DNA of 64,000 nucleotides. It comes from DASUPK01 sp963797265. GTDB taxonomy: Bacteria; Actinomycetota; Thermoleophilia; Solirubrobacterales; 70-9. This document shows positions 25,933-36,162 of the stretch, one piece after another. Every line of letters starts with the position of its first letter. Position 1 is the first letter of the stretch. The position numbers were made by a program, and so were the translations under genes. The DNA lies in assembly GCA_963797265.1 (NCBI GenBank), contig CAWCOY010000004.1, positions 248,001-312,000 on the forward strand, in the 5' to 3' direction. The notes under the pieces are model-generated. The model searched no databases, was not told the DNA's origin, and saw only the letters and a list, made by a program, of their open reading frames with translations.

Positions 25933-27375
25933 CTAGCTCCGGGCGATCTCCATCCGGATCTGCTTGCCCTTCAGCTTCGTGCCGTCGAGATACTCGACAG
26001 TACGCTCGGCCTGATCGGCCGCGACCTCCACGAATGAGAAGCGATCCAGCACCCTGATCGAGCGGATCGCTTCCCTCGGGATGACCGCGCCCTCGACGAG
26101 CGCCCAGTTGAGATCCTCCTCGCTGATCCCTCCGCGACTGCCGCGGTTGACGAACAGCTTCACCGTCCCGTTGGCGGCCTTCGGGGGCGGACCCTCGCGG
26201 CGCCGGGGAGTGGGCGCGTGCTCGAGCCGCTCCTCGGGCGGCTCCCACTCGCCGATGGGGGCCTTCACCACTCGCTCGATCTCCTTGAGCTCCCCCTCCT
26301 GCTTGGAGGTGGCGAAGGTGATCGCCCTGCCGGTCCGCCCGACCCGGCCAGTCCGGCCGATCCGGTGGACGTAGATCTCGGGATTGTTCGGTAGGTCGTA
26401 GTTGATGACGTGGGTCACGTGCTCGATGTCGAGTCCGCGCGCGGCGATGTCGGTGGCGACCAGGAGCGGCGTCTTGTGCTCCTTGAACGAGATCATCACG
26501 CCGTCGCGCTGTCCCTGGGTGAGGTCGCCGTGCAGGGCCTTCACCCGCAAGCCGGCGTCCCCGAGCTGCTTGCCGAGGCGCGCCGCCCCGATCTTGGTCC
26601 GCACGAAGATGATCGCCTGCTCGGGCTCCTCCTCCCTCAGCACCTGCTCGAGACGTTCGAGCTTCTTGCGCGGCTCGACCATCACGTAGGCCTGCTCGAC
26701 GGAGTCGACCGTGAGCTTTCGCGGCGTGACCCGGATCGTGACCGGGTCGTACATGTACTGCTCGGCGAGCTTCGCGACCGGACCCGGCATCGTCGCCGAG
26801 AAGAGCAGCGTCTGGCGCCCGCTCGGGCACATCCGCAGGATCCGCTCGACGTCCTCTATGAAGCCGAGGTCGAGCATCTCGTCTGCCTCGTCGAGAACGA
26901 CGTAGCGCGCCGCCGTCAGCACCAGGGACTGGCGCGAGATCAGGTCCATCATCCGGCCCACCGTGGCGACCACGATCTGGGCGCCGTGGCGCAGCCGGGA
27001 CTGCTGCTCCCGGATCGGCGCCCCACCGAAGACGGCGACGACATTGACGTCCTCGAGGTGCTCCGCGTAGGCGCGCAGCGCCTGCGTCACCTGGATGCAG
27101 AGCTCGCGGGTCGGCGTCAGGACGATCGCCTGCGTCTCCTCGTTCTCCGGATCGACGTACTCGAGCATCGGCAGGCCGAAGGCCGCGGTCTTCCCGCTCC
27201 CGGTCTGCGCCTGGCCGATGACGTCGTGTCCGTTGAGCAGCTCGGGGATCGCCTGTGCCTGGATCGGCGTCGGCTCGGCGTAGCCGAGCTCCTCGAGCGT
27301 CTGAAGCAGGCCCTCGGACAGGCCTAGGTCGGAGAAGGAGACCGCGGCCTCCTCGATGGCAGCTTTGTCGTTCAT
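25933..27375 (-). CDS. DEAD-box ATP-dependent RNA helicase with DbpA-type RNA-binding domain
   Basis: A 480-residue helicase of the CsdA/DeaD group. Visible: Q motif (PTPIQAQAIPELL), Walker A AQTGSGKT, DEAD box as VLDEADEML, SAT, and the helicase C motifs ARGLDIEHVTHVINYD and HRIGRTGRVGR. The last 75 residues (KLFVNRGSRGGISEEDL to the end) form a DbpA/CsdA RNA-binding domain. Role: unwinding of rRNA or mRNA, ribosome assembly or cold adaptation. The ATG at 27375 shares its A with the stop of the upstream oxidoreductase gene, so translation is coupled. Confidence 0.92.
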   Translation of the reverse strand: MNDKAAIEEAAVSFSDLGLSEGLLQTLEELGYAEPTPIQAQAIPELLNGHDVIGQAQTGSGKTAAFGLPMLEYVDPENEETQAIVLTPTRELCIQVTQALRAYAEHLEDVNVVAVFGGAPIREQQSRLRHGAQIVVATVGRMMDLISRQSLVLTAARYVVLDEADEMLDLGFIEDVERILRMCPSGRQTLLFSATMPGPVAKLAEQYMYDPVTIRVTPRKLTVDSVEQAYVMVEPRKKLERLEQVLREEEPEQAIIFVRTKIGAARLGKQLGDAGLRVKALHGDLTQGQRDGVMISFKEHKTPLLVATDIAARGLDIEHVTHVINYDLPNNPEIYVHRIGRTGRVGRTGRAITFATSKQEGELKEIERVVKAPIGEWEPPEERLEHAPTPRRREGPPPKAANGTVKLFVNRGSRGGISEEDLNWALVEGAVIPREAIRSIRVLDRFSFVEVAADQAERTVEYLDGTKLKGKQIRMEIARS

Positions 27376-28322
27376 CACGCTGAGGGGTCGAGGAGGAGCT
27401 TGCCGGTGGTGCGGCGCTCCTGCAGGTCCTTGTGGGCCTGTGCAGCCTCGCTGAGAGGGTAGGTGTTGCCGATCACGACCTCGAGCTCGCCCGAGGCAAC
27501 TGCGCCAAGCAGTTCGGCGGTCATCGACTGGATCAGATCCCGCCGTTGCGCGATCAGGGGCACCAGCCAGAAACCGAGCACGGACTTCGACGTCTGCAGC
27601 AGATAGTTGGTCTGAAGATTGTTGGGGTGGCGGGCTGCGTTGCCGAAGACGACGATCCGGCCCAACATGCCGAGCGCGTGCAACTCGTCCTCGAATCCCA
27701 CCCCGCTCATGTGCAGGACCACGTCGACCTTCTCGCCCCCGCTCGCGTCGAGAATGGCCCCCTTCAGGTCGTCGGCTCGGGAATCGGCGGTCGCATCCGC
27801 TCCGAGACGCCGGCAGAGCTCCTGCTTCTCATCGCTGGAGGCGAGCGCGATCACCTTCGCCCCGGCCCGCTTCGCGAGCTGCACCGCGAGGCTGCCCGTG
27901 CCTCCCGCCGCCGCCTCCACCACGACCGTCTCGCCCTTCTCAACGTGCGCGCAGTAGTGGAGGAGCGCGTGGGCGGTGAGTCCCTGGAGCAGGAGGCCAG
28001 CCGCCTGGTCATCGCCCACCTCGTCCGGGAGCGGCACCAGCCAGGCCTCGGGCACGGCCACCTTCTGGGAGTAGCCGCCGTTGGCCATGATCGCCGCGAC
28101 GCGGCGGCCGTCGGGGGTTGTCCCGCTGATTTCTCCTCCCGGAGTCATGGGCAGGGTCTGCTCGGCGAGGTAGTCGTTGCGGATGGCGTGGGTGTCGGCG
28201 AAGTTGACACCCGCCCGGGCCACGTCCACCACCACCTGCCCGTCGCCCCCCTCAGGGTCCGGCAGTTCGACCAGCTTCAGCACCTCTGGCCCGCCGAACT
28301 CCTCGATCTGAATAGCCTTCAC
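27375..28322 (-). CDS. NADPH:quinone oxidoreductase (zinc-independent MDR family)
   Basis: A 315-residue MDR enzyme of the quinone oxidoreductase type starting (GTG) KAIQIEEFGGPEVLKL. The NADPH loop is AAAGGTGSLAVQLAK, and zinc ligands are absent. It reduces quinones or enones with NADPH. GTG 28322 is supported by a -10 TACGCT at 28329-28334 on the minus strand, six bases upstream. The helicase gene follows in the same transcript. Confidence 0.85.
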   Translation of the reverse strand: MKAIQIEEFGGPEVLKLVELPDPEGGDGQVVVDVARAGVNFADTHAIRNDYLAEQTLPMTPGGEISGTTPDGRRVAAIMANGGYSQKVAVPEAWLVPLPDEVGDDQAAGLLLQGLTAHALLHYCAHVEKGETVVVEAAAGGTGSLAVQLAKRAGAKVIALASSDEKQELCRRLGADATADSRADDLKGAILDASGGEKVDVVLHMSGVGFEDELHALGMLGRIVVFGNAARHPNNLQTNYLLQTSKSVLGFWLVPLIAQRRDLIQSMTAELLGAVASGELEVVIGNTYPLSEAAQAHKDLQERRTTGKLLLDPSA

Positions 28323-28334
28323 GCTGCAAGCGTA
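28313..28334. promoter_or_regulatory. Interlocked divergent promoters of the oxidoreductase and PfkB genes
   Basis: The reverse -10 TACGCT (28334-28329) overlaps the ATG of the PfkB gene and places the oxidoreductase start point on its GTG. The forward -10 TAGCCT (28313-28318) lies inside the oxidoreductase coding region. The two start codons are only 11 bases apart. Confidence 0.4.
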
Positions 28335-29272
28335 TGTCACTGACCGTCGTTGGCAGCATCGCGTTCGATTCCGTTCGCACCCCATTCGGGGAGCGCGATC
28401 GGATGCTGGGCGGTTCCACCGTCCACTTCAGCCTGGCCGCGAGCTTCTTCACCGACGTGCGTGTGGTGGGCCCGGTCGGCGACGACTTCGGTGACGCCGA
28501 GCTCAAGGTGCTGCACGACCGCGGCGTGAACACCGACGACATCGAGCGGGTGGAAGGTGGCAAGACCTTCTACTGGCGCGCCCATTACGAGTACGACATG
28601 AACGTCGCGCACACCGACGACACCCAGCTCAACGTCTTCGCCGACTTCGACCCGAAGCTCTCGGAGCCCTCGAAGCAGGCGGACCTCCTCTTCCTTGGGA
28701 ACATCAACCCGGAGCTGCAGCGCAGCGTCAGGGAGTCCTGCGAGGCGGAGTTCGCCGGGCTCGACTCGATGAACTTCTGGCTGGAGCAGCAGCGGCAGTC
28801 CCTCGTCGCCGCCATCGCGGAGGTCGACTGCCTGCTGCTCAACGACGCCGAGATCCGCGAGCTGACCGGTGAGCCCAACCTGGCCCGGGCGGCCCGCGTC
28901 GCGATGGAGATGGGACCTGGGGTGATCGTCGCCAAGCGCGGCGAGTACGGCGCCGCCCTCTTCTCCGGCGATGACTTCTTCGCGATTCCCGGCTACCTGC
29001 TGGAGGACGTCCGCGACCCCACCGGCGCCGGCGACAGCTTCGCCGGCGGCTTTCTGGGCTACCTCGACAGCCGCCGGACGGCGGGCGACTCCGTGCTCGA
29101 TCCCACGATCCTGCGCCAGGCGATGGCCTACGGCTCGGTGCTCGCCTCCTTCAATGTCGAGGACTTCGGCACCGAGCGGATCCAATCGCTGACGAGAGAG
29201 GAGATCGAGGGGCGCCTTCGCGACTTCCAGCGCATCACTCGCTTCGAGGTGGAGTCGGCCCCCAGCCCCTAG
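28334..29272 (+). CDS. PfkB-family carbohydrate kinase
   Basis: A 312-residue ribokinase-fold kinase. Near the N-terminus the sugar-binding GGSTVHFSLAAS replaces the usual GGA-N motif; the C-terminal signature DPTGAGDSFAGGFLGYL (PfkB motif 2) with catalytic Asp is intact. The family phosphorylates sugars or nucleosides; this short-lid, GGST-type version resembles PfkB kinases annotated as sugar kinase of unknown specificity. It is monocistronic, and its stop shares CTAG with the convergent antiporter gene. Confidence 0.85.
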   Translation: MSLTVVGSIAFDSVRTPFGERDRMLGGSTVHFSLAASFFTDVRVVGPVGDDFGDAELKVLHDRGVNTDDIERVEGGKTFYWRAHYEYDMNVAHTDDTQLNVFADFDPKLSEPSKQADLLFLGNINPELQRSVRESCEAEFAGLDSMNFWLEQQRQSLVAAIAEVDCLLLNDAEIRELTGEPNLARAARVAMEMGPGVIVAKRGEYGAALFSGDDFFAIPGYLLEDVRDPTGAGDSFAGGFLGYLDSRRTAGDSVLDPTILRQAMAYGSVLASFNVEDFGTERIQSLTREEIEGRLRDFQRITRFEVESAPSP

Positions 29273-30858
29273 GAGGTCCCCAGTCGGGCCTCTTCCAGGT
29301 CGAGGTCCGCCTGGATGCGGCGGAAGAGGTCCTGCTTGAGGCGGCCCTCGTTCCGCAGCTGCAGCAGGGTCCCGCGCTCGACCTCGATCAGCTGCTGACG
29401 CGTGCGGCGATAGCCGGTCAAGGGGTCCTCAATCCGCGTCTCGCCATCCTCGCCCGAGAGGGCGGCGACGCAGCGTGCGAAGCGCGCCTGGTAGACCTCG
29501 CGCAGGCGCTGGACCGCGGTCTCGGGAATCCCCGTCTCGGTCGCCTCGATCTCTTCTAGCCGATCGAGCGCAGCCTGCGCAGCGGCAAGACGCGCGACGG
29601 CCTCATCGGGCGACCAGGCATCGTGGGCGCCGAGACCCAGCCGGCGCACCACCCAAGGGAGCGTCAGCCCCTGCCCGACCAGGGTGACGAAGATCACCGC
29701 GACCGTCAGATAGATGATCAGGTCTCGCGAGCCGAGCGGCGCTCCGGAGTCGAGGGAGAAGGGGAGCGCGAGCGCGGCGGCGAGCGAGACGGCGCCCCGC
29801 ATCCCGCTCCAGCCGATCAGCAGGTTCTCTCGCCAGTCATCGCCGGGAGACCACGCTCGGGCTCCCTCGACGATACGACCGAGCGAAACTGGGAGGAACT
29901 GCCAGACCATTCTCACCGCGATCACAACGGCGGAGACCAGCAGCCCATAGCCGATGATCTCCCCGACGGAGAACTGCTCTCCAACCCGCCGCAGCACATC
30001 CGGGAACTGCAGGCCGACCAGCACGAACAGGATCGCGTTGAGGCCGAAGATCAGAGTTCGCCAGAAGGCCTGGGCGTTAAGGCGGGTGTCGGCGTCGAAG
30101 ATCTCGTGCGAGCGCCATCCCGAGTAGAGACCGCTGGTGACCGCGGCCAGGACGCCGGAGGCCCCGATCCCGTCGGCGAATGCGAAGGAGGCGTAGGCGG
30201 TGAGGACGGTGAGCACGATGGAGAGCGGCGGGTCGTCGAGCTTGCGCAGCGCCCGCGCCCCCACCCAGGCCAGAACCAGGCCGACCGCGACGCCGCCGAC
30301 CACGCCGATGACCAGGTCATCGAGAACCGTGTCGGCGGTGAAGGCTCCGCTGACCACCGCGACGAGCGCGGCCTTGTACGAGACGAGCGCGACCGCATCG
30401 TTGATCATGCTCTCGCCCTCCACCAGGGAGGCGACGCGGTCGGAGACGCCAATCCTGTCGAAGGTGGCGAGGGCGGAGACCGGGTCGGTGGGCGCGACGA
30501 TCGCGCCGAGCACGAAGGCCTCCGCCCAGTTGATGCTCGGGATGACCATCTGGGCCACCACCGCGACCACGACCATCGTCGCCAGCGACAGGCCAATCAC
30601 CAGCCAGGTCAGCGGCAGCAGCTCGGAGCGCAGCTCCCTGGGCGAGGCCCAGTAACCGGCCGACTGCAGGATGGGTGGGAGGAAGACGAGGAAGACGACA
30701 TCGGGATCGAGCTCGAGCGAAGGCCCACCCGGGATGAACCCGATGCCCAGGCCACCCAGCACAAGAACGATCGGGTAGGGGATCGAGACGAGGTCGGCGA
30801 GCCGGACCAACACGATCGCCGCGGCGACGAGCGCAATCAGTGTCTCGGCGTCATTCAC
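29269..30858 (-). CDS. Na+/H+ antiporter (CPA1, NhaP-like)
   Basis: A 529-residue CPA1 antiporter: about 12 helices with the conserved GAIVAPTDPVSALAT and EGESMINDAVALVSYKA motifs, the second holding the ion-binding Asp of the ND pair, and GWSGMRGAVSLAAALALP near helix 10. A cytoplasmic C-terminal tail of about 110 residues is helical and charged, probably regulatory. It exchanges Na+ (or K+) for H+ and sets internal pH. GTG 30858 lies six bases after a -10 TATGCT (30865-30870, minus strand), so the transcript is leaderless. Confidence 0.9.
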   Translation of the reverse strand: MNDAETLIALVAAAIVLVRLADLVSIPYPIVLVLGGLGIGFIPGGPSLELDPDVVFLVFLPPILQSAGYWASPRELRSELLPLTWLVIGLSLATMVVVAVVAQMVIPSINWAEAFVLGAIVAPTDPVSALATFDRIGVSDRVASLVEGESMINDAVALVSYKAALVAVVSGAFTADTVLDDLVIGVVGGVAVGLVLAWVGARALRKLDDPPLSIVLTVLTAYASFAFADGIGASGVLAAVTSGLYSGWRSHEIFDADTRLNAQAFWRTLIFGLNAILFVLVGLQFPDVLRRVGEQFSVGEIIGYGLLVSAVVIAVRMVWQFLPVSLGRIVEGARAWSPGDDWRENLLIGWSGMRGAVSLAAALALPFSLDSGAPLGSRDLIIYLTVAVIFVTLVGQGLTLPWVVRRLGLGAHDAWSPDEAVARLAAAQAALDRLEEIEATETGIPETAVQRLREVYQARFARCVAALSGEDGETRIEDPLTGYRRTRQQLIEVERGTLLQLRNEGRLKQDLFRRIQADLDLEEARLGTS

Positions 30859-30864
30859 CGGGCG

Positions 30865-30874
30865 AGCATACGAT
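30865..30874. promoter_or_regulatory. Back-to-back -10 elements (AGCATACGAT)
   Basis: One ten-base sequence reads TATGCT on the minus strand (30870-30865, for the antiporter) and TACGAT on the plus strand (30869-30874, for the DsbA-like gene), sharing two bases. The two promoters cannot be bound by polymerase at the same time. Confidence 0.4.
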
Positions 30875-30887
30875 CGCCTTTCATTCG

Positions 30888-31412
30888 ATGGCCGAACTGA
30901 CGCCCCCACTCTCCGCCGAGGACCACGTCGATGGTCCCGAGCGGGCCGAACTGGAACTAGTCATGTACGGGGACTTCCAGTGCCCGTACTGCACGGCCGC
31001 CTACCCGATCGTCCGCCGCATTCGCGACCAGTTGGCCAGCCGGCTGCTGTTCGCGTTCCGCCACTTCCCGCTCCGGGAGATCCACCCGGACGCCGAGCGC
31101 GCCGCCGAGGCAGCGGAGGCGGCGGCCGCCCAGGGTGCCTTCTGGCAGATGCACGACCGGATGTATGAGTCGGCCGGTGCGCTCTCGGCTGACGACCTGA
31201 TCGGCTATGCGTCCGAGCTCGGGCTGGATTCCGAGCGGGTTGGCGCCGAGCTCGACTCGGGCGTCCACCTGCCGCGTGTGCAGCGGGATTTCGACAGCGG
31301 CATCGCCAGCGGCGTCACCGGCACGCCCGGGTTCTTCGTCGGCGGGCGCCTCTACGGCGGCTCGTTCGACGCACAGTCCCTGACCGCGGCGCTCGAGACA
31401 TCGGGCGGCTGA
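30888..31412 (+). CDS. DsbA-like thioredoxin-fold protein
   Basis: A 174-residue DsbA/thioredoxin_4 protein with redox motif CPYC (in GDFQCPYCTAAYP) and the cis-proline loop GVTGTPGFFVGG. No signal peptide or membrane anchor is visible, so it is probably cytoplasmic, unlike secreted DsbA; such forms occur in actinobacteria as 2-hydroxychromene isomerase- or FrnE-like oxidoreductases. It probably catalyses thiol-disulfide exchange. Confidence 0.85.
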   Translation: MAELTPPLSAEDHVDGPERAELELVMYGDFQCPYCTAAYPIVRRIRDQLASRLLFAFRHFPLREIHPDAERAAEAAEAAAAQGAFWQMHDRMYESAGALSADDLIGYASELGLDSERVGAELDSGVHLPRVQRDFDSGIASGVTGTPGFFVGGRLYGGSFDAQSLTAALETSGG

Positions 31413-31424
31413 CCCGTCAGCGCG

Positions 31425-32177
31425 TCAATACCGGATCACGACCAACCCGGCCGCCAAGACGACGACCGCCCAAGAGAGGCCGCGCAGGGACCGGTCAAGG
31501 GGTCCGGCGATCTCGGCGACGGTCAGCGGGATGACGGTGCCGTCCTCGAGTCGTTGCTCGCCGCTGATTGAGACGGTCCTCCGCCTCAGCCGGCGGACCG
31601 GGGTCGAGAGCCTGCGCTGCACGCTGACGAGGCCGAAGCAGCCCGCCACGACAAGGAGACCCGCCACATCGGTCTTTATCGAGGCGAGCGAGAGCGTGTT
31701 GATCCACCATGAGGTGCCAGCCGGAAACGCCGCCCAGGCGAAGGCGAGCCAGAAGTCCGTATGGAAGCGGCCACCGAAGAGCTCCAGGCTGTAGGCCACG
31801 ACGAAAAAGCCCCCCGCCACCACGAAGGGGGCGAGTGTCGCCGAGACGAGGATGCATCCGGCGATCCCGATTCCGATGGCGCCGGCGAGCGAGACCCCGG
31901 CGAGGCCGATCAGGGTGCGGTCCGAGAGCTCGGTCTTCAACGGCCTCCCATTGAGCTCGTCGAGCGCGTGGGCGCTGATTCCAACCGCAAGGAAGAACGC
32001 CGCCAGGGTCGCAACGAAGCGATCGGTGTGGATTTGCGCAGCCGCTGCGGCGCCGAACCCGACGTTCGCCAGGTTCCACGCCGTGTAGGGCGGATGCAGC
32101 ACGGTGACGAGGTCGCGCCACCCGCCCGCGCGCAGGGCGTAGAACGCGGGGCGCTCCAGACGGGCGTCGTCAGGCAC
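31425..32177 (-). CDS. Multi-helix membrane protein, UbiA-like topology
   Basis: A 250-residue membrane protein with about seven hydrophobic helices. After the second helix the segment HALDELNGRPLKTELSD stands where UbiA prenyltransferases have NDxxDxxxD, so it may be a divergent UbiA homologue, but the full Asp motifs are not there. It overlaps the upstream UbiE-type methyltransferase gene by eight bases. The pairing of a UbiA-like and a UbiE-like gene hints at quinone or isoprenoid modification; this is inference. Confidence 0.6.
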   Translation of the reverse strand: MPDDARLERPAFYALRAGGWRDLVTVLHPPYTAWNLANVGFGAAAAAQIHTDRFVATLAAFFLAVGISAHALDELNGRPLKTELSDRTLIGLAGVSLAGAIGIGIAGCILVSATLAPFVVAGGFFVVAYSLELFGGRFHTDFWLAFAWAAFPAGTSWWINTLSLASIKTDVAGLLVVAGCFGLVSVQRRLSTPVRRLRRRTVSISGEQRLEDGTVIPLTVAEIAGPLDRSLRGLSWAVVVLAAGLVVIRY

Positions 32178-32898
32178 GAGTCCCCCAGATCACGACGCCT
32201 CCTCCGAGGCTCATCACTCGCGCCCGCACGTCTTCAATGCCGGCGCTTCGCCACAGCCCGAGCTGGCGGTCGAGCGGCAGCCGGCGATAGAGGTCCGTGA
32301 TGCTCGGCCCGAGAAAGCGGCCGACCACATACCAGTCGGGCGAGATCAGACGCCCGAGGACCGGCATCGCTGCGCGCGTATAGATCCTCCAGAGGAAGCG
32401 CGCGATTGGGTTCGGAGGCAGCATGAATTCGAGGGAGGCGACACGCCCACCTGGTTTCACTACGCGCGCGAGCTCGCTGAGGGTTGCCTGGGGATCCTCG
32501 ACGTAGCGCAAGAGATAGGTGAAAGTGAGGTGATCGAACTCGCCGTCCTCGAAGGGAAGCGACTCCGCTTCCCCCTGGACCAGCTCGATGCGCGCGGCGA
32601 GCCGCGGGTCGCGGTCGAGCTTCGCCCGTGCTCCCGCGAGCATCTCCGGGCTCTGATCGAGCCCGACCACCGAGCAGCCGTAGCGCCGCACGAGCGCCGC
32701 CGCGACCATTCCGGTGCCGGTCGCCACATCGAGCACGCGGTCCCCCTCGCTCGCCGGGACCTCACCCACCATCACCCGCCGCCAGCGCGGGTCCTGCCCG
32801 AAGCTGAGCAGGGCGCCGGCGAGGTCGTAGCGGCGCGGCAGGCCAGCGAACAGGCGTAGCGTCTCATCCTTGCTCGGTCGGTTTGCCGGCAACGCCAC
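32170..32898 (-). CDS. Class I SAM methyltransferase, UbiE/MenG-like
   Basis: A 242-residue methyltransferase. SAM motif I reads VLDVATGTGMVAAAL; the motif near GLDQSPEML binds the ribose; LRYVEDPQATLSELARVVKPGG is the post-II region typical of the UbiE/COQ5 family. UbiE/MenG methylates demethylmenaquinone, and the family signature is close enough to suggest but not prove that role. GTG 32898 lies six bases after a -10 TATCTT (32905-32910, minus strand). Confidence 0.75.
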   Translation of the reverse strand: MALPANRPSKDETLRLFAGLPRRYDLAGALLSFGQDPRWRRVMVGEVPASEGDRVLDVATGTGMVAAALVRRYGCSVVGLDQSPEMLAGARAKLDRDPRLAARIELVQGEAESLPFEDGEFDHLTFTYLLRYVEDPQATLSELARVVKPGGRVASLEFMLPPNPIARFLWRIYTRAAMPVLGRLISPDWYVVGRFLGPSITDLYRRLPLDRQLGLWRSAGIEDVRARVMSLGGGVVIWGTRA

Positions 32899-32944
32899 CG
32901 TGAGAAGATATGAGGCGTAGGGCGGTATCGAGCGAGGAGGTCAG

Positions 32945-34347
<1,403 letters not shown>

Positions 34348-34351
<4 letters not shown>

Positions 34352-34794
34352 GCGACAGACGCGGCATCGCGCGCGCCGTCAGGGGTCGCGAAGACCTGGA
34401 TCCGGATGATCCTGCGGCCCCGCAGCGTGAACAGGACCGAGTGCGTCTCGTCGACTTCCATTCCACGCATGCGCCCGACGTTGCGCTGGATCACGACGAC
34501 CTGCTCCCCGGGTTCGTGGAACTCCTGCGGGTCGATCAGGAATTCGTCGAACGTCGTCAGCAGGTCGCGCCAGTTCTGGACGATGCCCCGATAGCCGCGT
34601 TGAAGGCTGCCGCCGACCTCGCCCTCCGGCGGATACAGCTCGACCTCGGGATCGAAGAGCCCCGCGGCGGCCGTCGTATCTCCTTCGAAAACCTCCTGAA
34701 GGCGCTCGACGTCGATGCGCGCGAGACCTCCCTCCGGATCCAGCCCCCAGAGTCGAAAGGCCTCGCGAACGACCTCGACGTTCTCCCTCGGCAT
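34348..34794 (-). CDS. SnoaL/NTF2-like protein
   Basis: A 148-residue NTF2-fold protein starting MPRENVEVVREAFRLW, with the cone-shaped helix-sheet pattern and a Glu/Asp-lined pocket (FDPEVELYPP). Such proteins are small isomerases, cyclases or ligand-binding modules; the closest actinobacterial type is annotated as nuclear transport factor 2 family. Function unknown. Confidence 0.75.
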
Positions 34795-34814
34795 CGCGGC
34801 CCAGTATCCCAGGC

Positions 34815-34820
34815 TAATCT
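34815..34820 (+). promoter_or_regulatory. -10 element (TAATCT) fixing a GTG start
   Basis: TAATCT ends eight bases before GTG 34829 but only two bases before the ATG at 34823, which would then be upstream of the transcript start. It therefore favours GTG 34829 as the start. Confidence 0.4.
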
Positions 34821-34828
34821 GCATGCCC

Positions 34829-35170
34829 GTGAGCTGGAAGGTCACGGTCCGGCATGGGTCCAGTGTCGGAAGGGAGAAGTTCGAGTCGGTCGACGAGGCG
34901 ATCGCCTTCGCCCAGCGACGAGTCGACGAGATCCGGCGCGAGGGCGGTCTGCCGCCGATCAGCGTGTTCCGCACGCACACCCCCGACCAGCGTGTCCACG
35001 CTCGCCTCGAGATCTCGGGCCCGGGCCTGATCCGAGCGCCCGAGGGCGGCATTGACGTGATGGGGGACGGCACGGCGATCGCCTACACAGGCGCGGTGCG
35101 CAAGGAGCAGATCGACGCCGACTCGCTGGAGGACGCCTTCGAGCGCCTCGGCGACACGCTTCGGCGGTAG
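34829..35170 (+). CDS. Small hypothetical protein
   Basis: A 113-residue soluble protein (SWKVTVRHGSSVGREKF at the start) with a strand-helix-strand pattern, charged helices (FESVDEAIAFAQRRVDEIRREG) and an acidic C-terminal helix (DADSLEDAFERLGDTL). It does not match a family I recognise. Base and codon use fit the genome. The start is chosen from the -10 position; ATG 34823 is the alternative. Confidence 0.55.
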   Translation: MSWKVTVRHGSSVGREKFESVDEAIAFAQRRVDEIRREGGLPPISVFRTHTPDQRVHARLEISGPGLIRAPEGGIDVMGDGTAIAYTGAVRKEQIDADSLEDAFERLGDTLRR

Positions 35171-35173
35171 CTT
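35168..35173 (+). promoter_or_regulatory. -10 element (TAGCTT)
   Basis: TAGCTT overlaps the stop codon of the preceding gene and ends seven bases before ATG 35181, supporting that start over the TTG at 35172. Confidence 0.4.
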
Positions 35174-35180
35174 GAGCCGC

Positions 35181-36134
35181 ATGGCCACCACGATGTCGCG
35201 CCGGCTTGGGCTGGCGGTCGTCCTCGGATGCGGCACGGTCTGCCTCCTAGTTGCACTGACCTGCTCTGACGCCGCCGCAGCGGCCAAGCGCCACTCGAGG
35301 GTCAGCGCGGTTTCGTCGCCCATCCTTGGCGTCGGACCCACGCCGGCCAACTACGACGTCACCTGCCCGCGGGGGCTGAAGGCCGTCGGGGGCGGGTTCA
35401 ACACGAGCGGGATCGGCGTCGCGGGACCGCTGGTGCCCGGGGGATCGGCGATCGCCGTGGTGCCTGTGGTCTACGAGTCGCGCCGATTGAACGCTCGGAC
35501 CTGGCGGGTCACCGAGAAGGCCGCTCTCAATCCCGCGGTGCCGGCGTTTGCCCCTCAGGGCACGACGGTGACGGCATCCGTCTACTGCCGGAAGGTGAAG
35601 GGACGGGTGACCGCGGTCGAGGGCTTGGGCGGCCTATCAGCGACTCCGTCCTCGCCGTCCACGGCCGATCCCAGGTGCCCGAAGGGGAGAGTCGCCGTCG
35701 GCGGAGGCTGGAGCGTTCAACTCTCCGACGAGAGCACTCCCTCCGCGCGTGGGTTCTTCGTTCCATCGATCTACGAGAGCTTCCGCGACGGCAGCCGGCG
35801 GTGGAGGACCTCCGCGATTCCCAGTTCCGGAGAGACGCTCGACACGTTCGGATTGGTGTACTGCGCGCACGAGCGGAAGCCGCCGCGCACGAGCCGGAGG
35901 ACGGTCAGATCCGGCCTGGCATCCGTCAGCTGCGGCAGAGAACTCGCCGCCGCGGCAGGGGGATTCCGGGCCACCCCGGGCGCCGTGATCCAGACATCGC
36001 TCGGCTCGAGCGCGGGCAGGAAGCGCAGGTACCCGCCCGGGACGGCGTATCCCGCGGGGCCGAGCTGGATGGTCGGAGCGGGACCCATCGACGGCCCTTC
36101 CACGCCGACCACCGTCTTCGCCTACTGCAGCTGA
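35181..36134 (+). CDS. Secreted protein with a threefold cysteine repeat
   Basis: A 317-residue exported protein. A signal peptide (about 1-36, ending in DAAAAA) is followed by three copies of a unit of about 85-95 residues. Each begins CPRGLKAVGGGF / CPKGRVAVGGGW / CGRELAAAAGGF and ends in a Tyr-Cys pair (SVYC, LVYC, FAYC), with R-x-W-R near the middle of the first two. One disulfide per unit is likely. The third copy is more diverged. I know no function for this repeat. Confidence 0.7.
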   Translation: MATTMSRRLGLAVVLGCGTVCLLVALTCSDAAAAAKRHSRVSAVSSPILGVGPTPANYDVTCPRGLKAVGGGFNTSGIGVAGPLVPGGSAIAVVPVVYESRRLNARTWRVTEKAALNPAVPAFAPQGTTVTASVYCRKVKGRVTAVEGLGGLSATPSSPSTADPRCPKGRVAVGGGWSVQLSDESTPSARGFFVPSIYESFRDGSRRWRTSAIPSSGETLDTFGLVYCAHERKPPRTSRRTVRSGLASVSCGRELAAAAGGFRATPGAVIQTSLGSSAGRKRRYPPGTAYPAGPSWMVGAGPIDGPSTPTTVFAYCS

Positions 36135-36162
36135 CCGACCCGCCTGACTAATCTCCGCCGCG

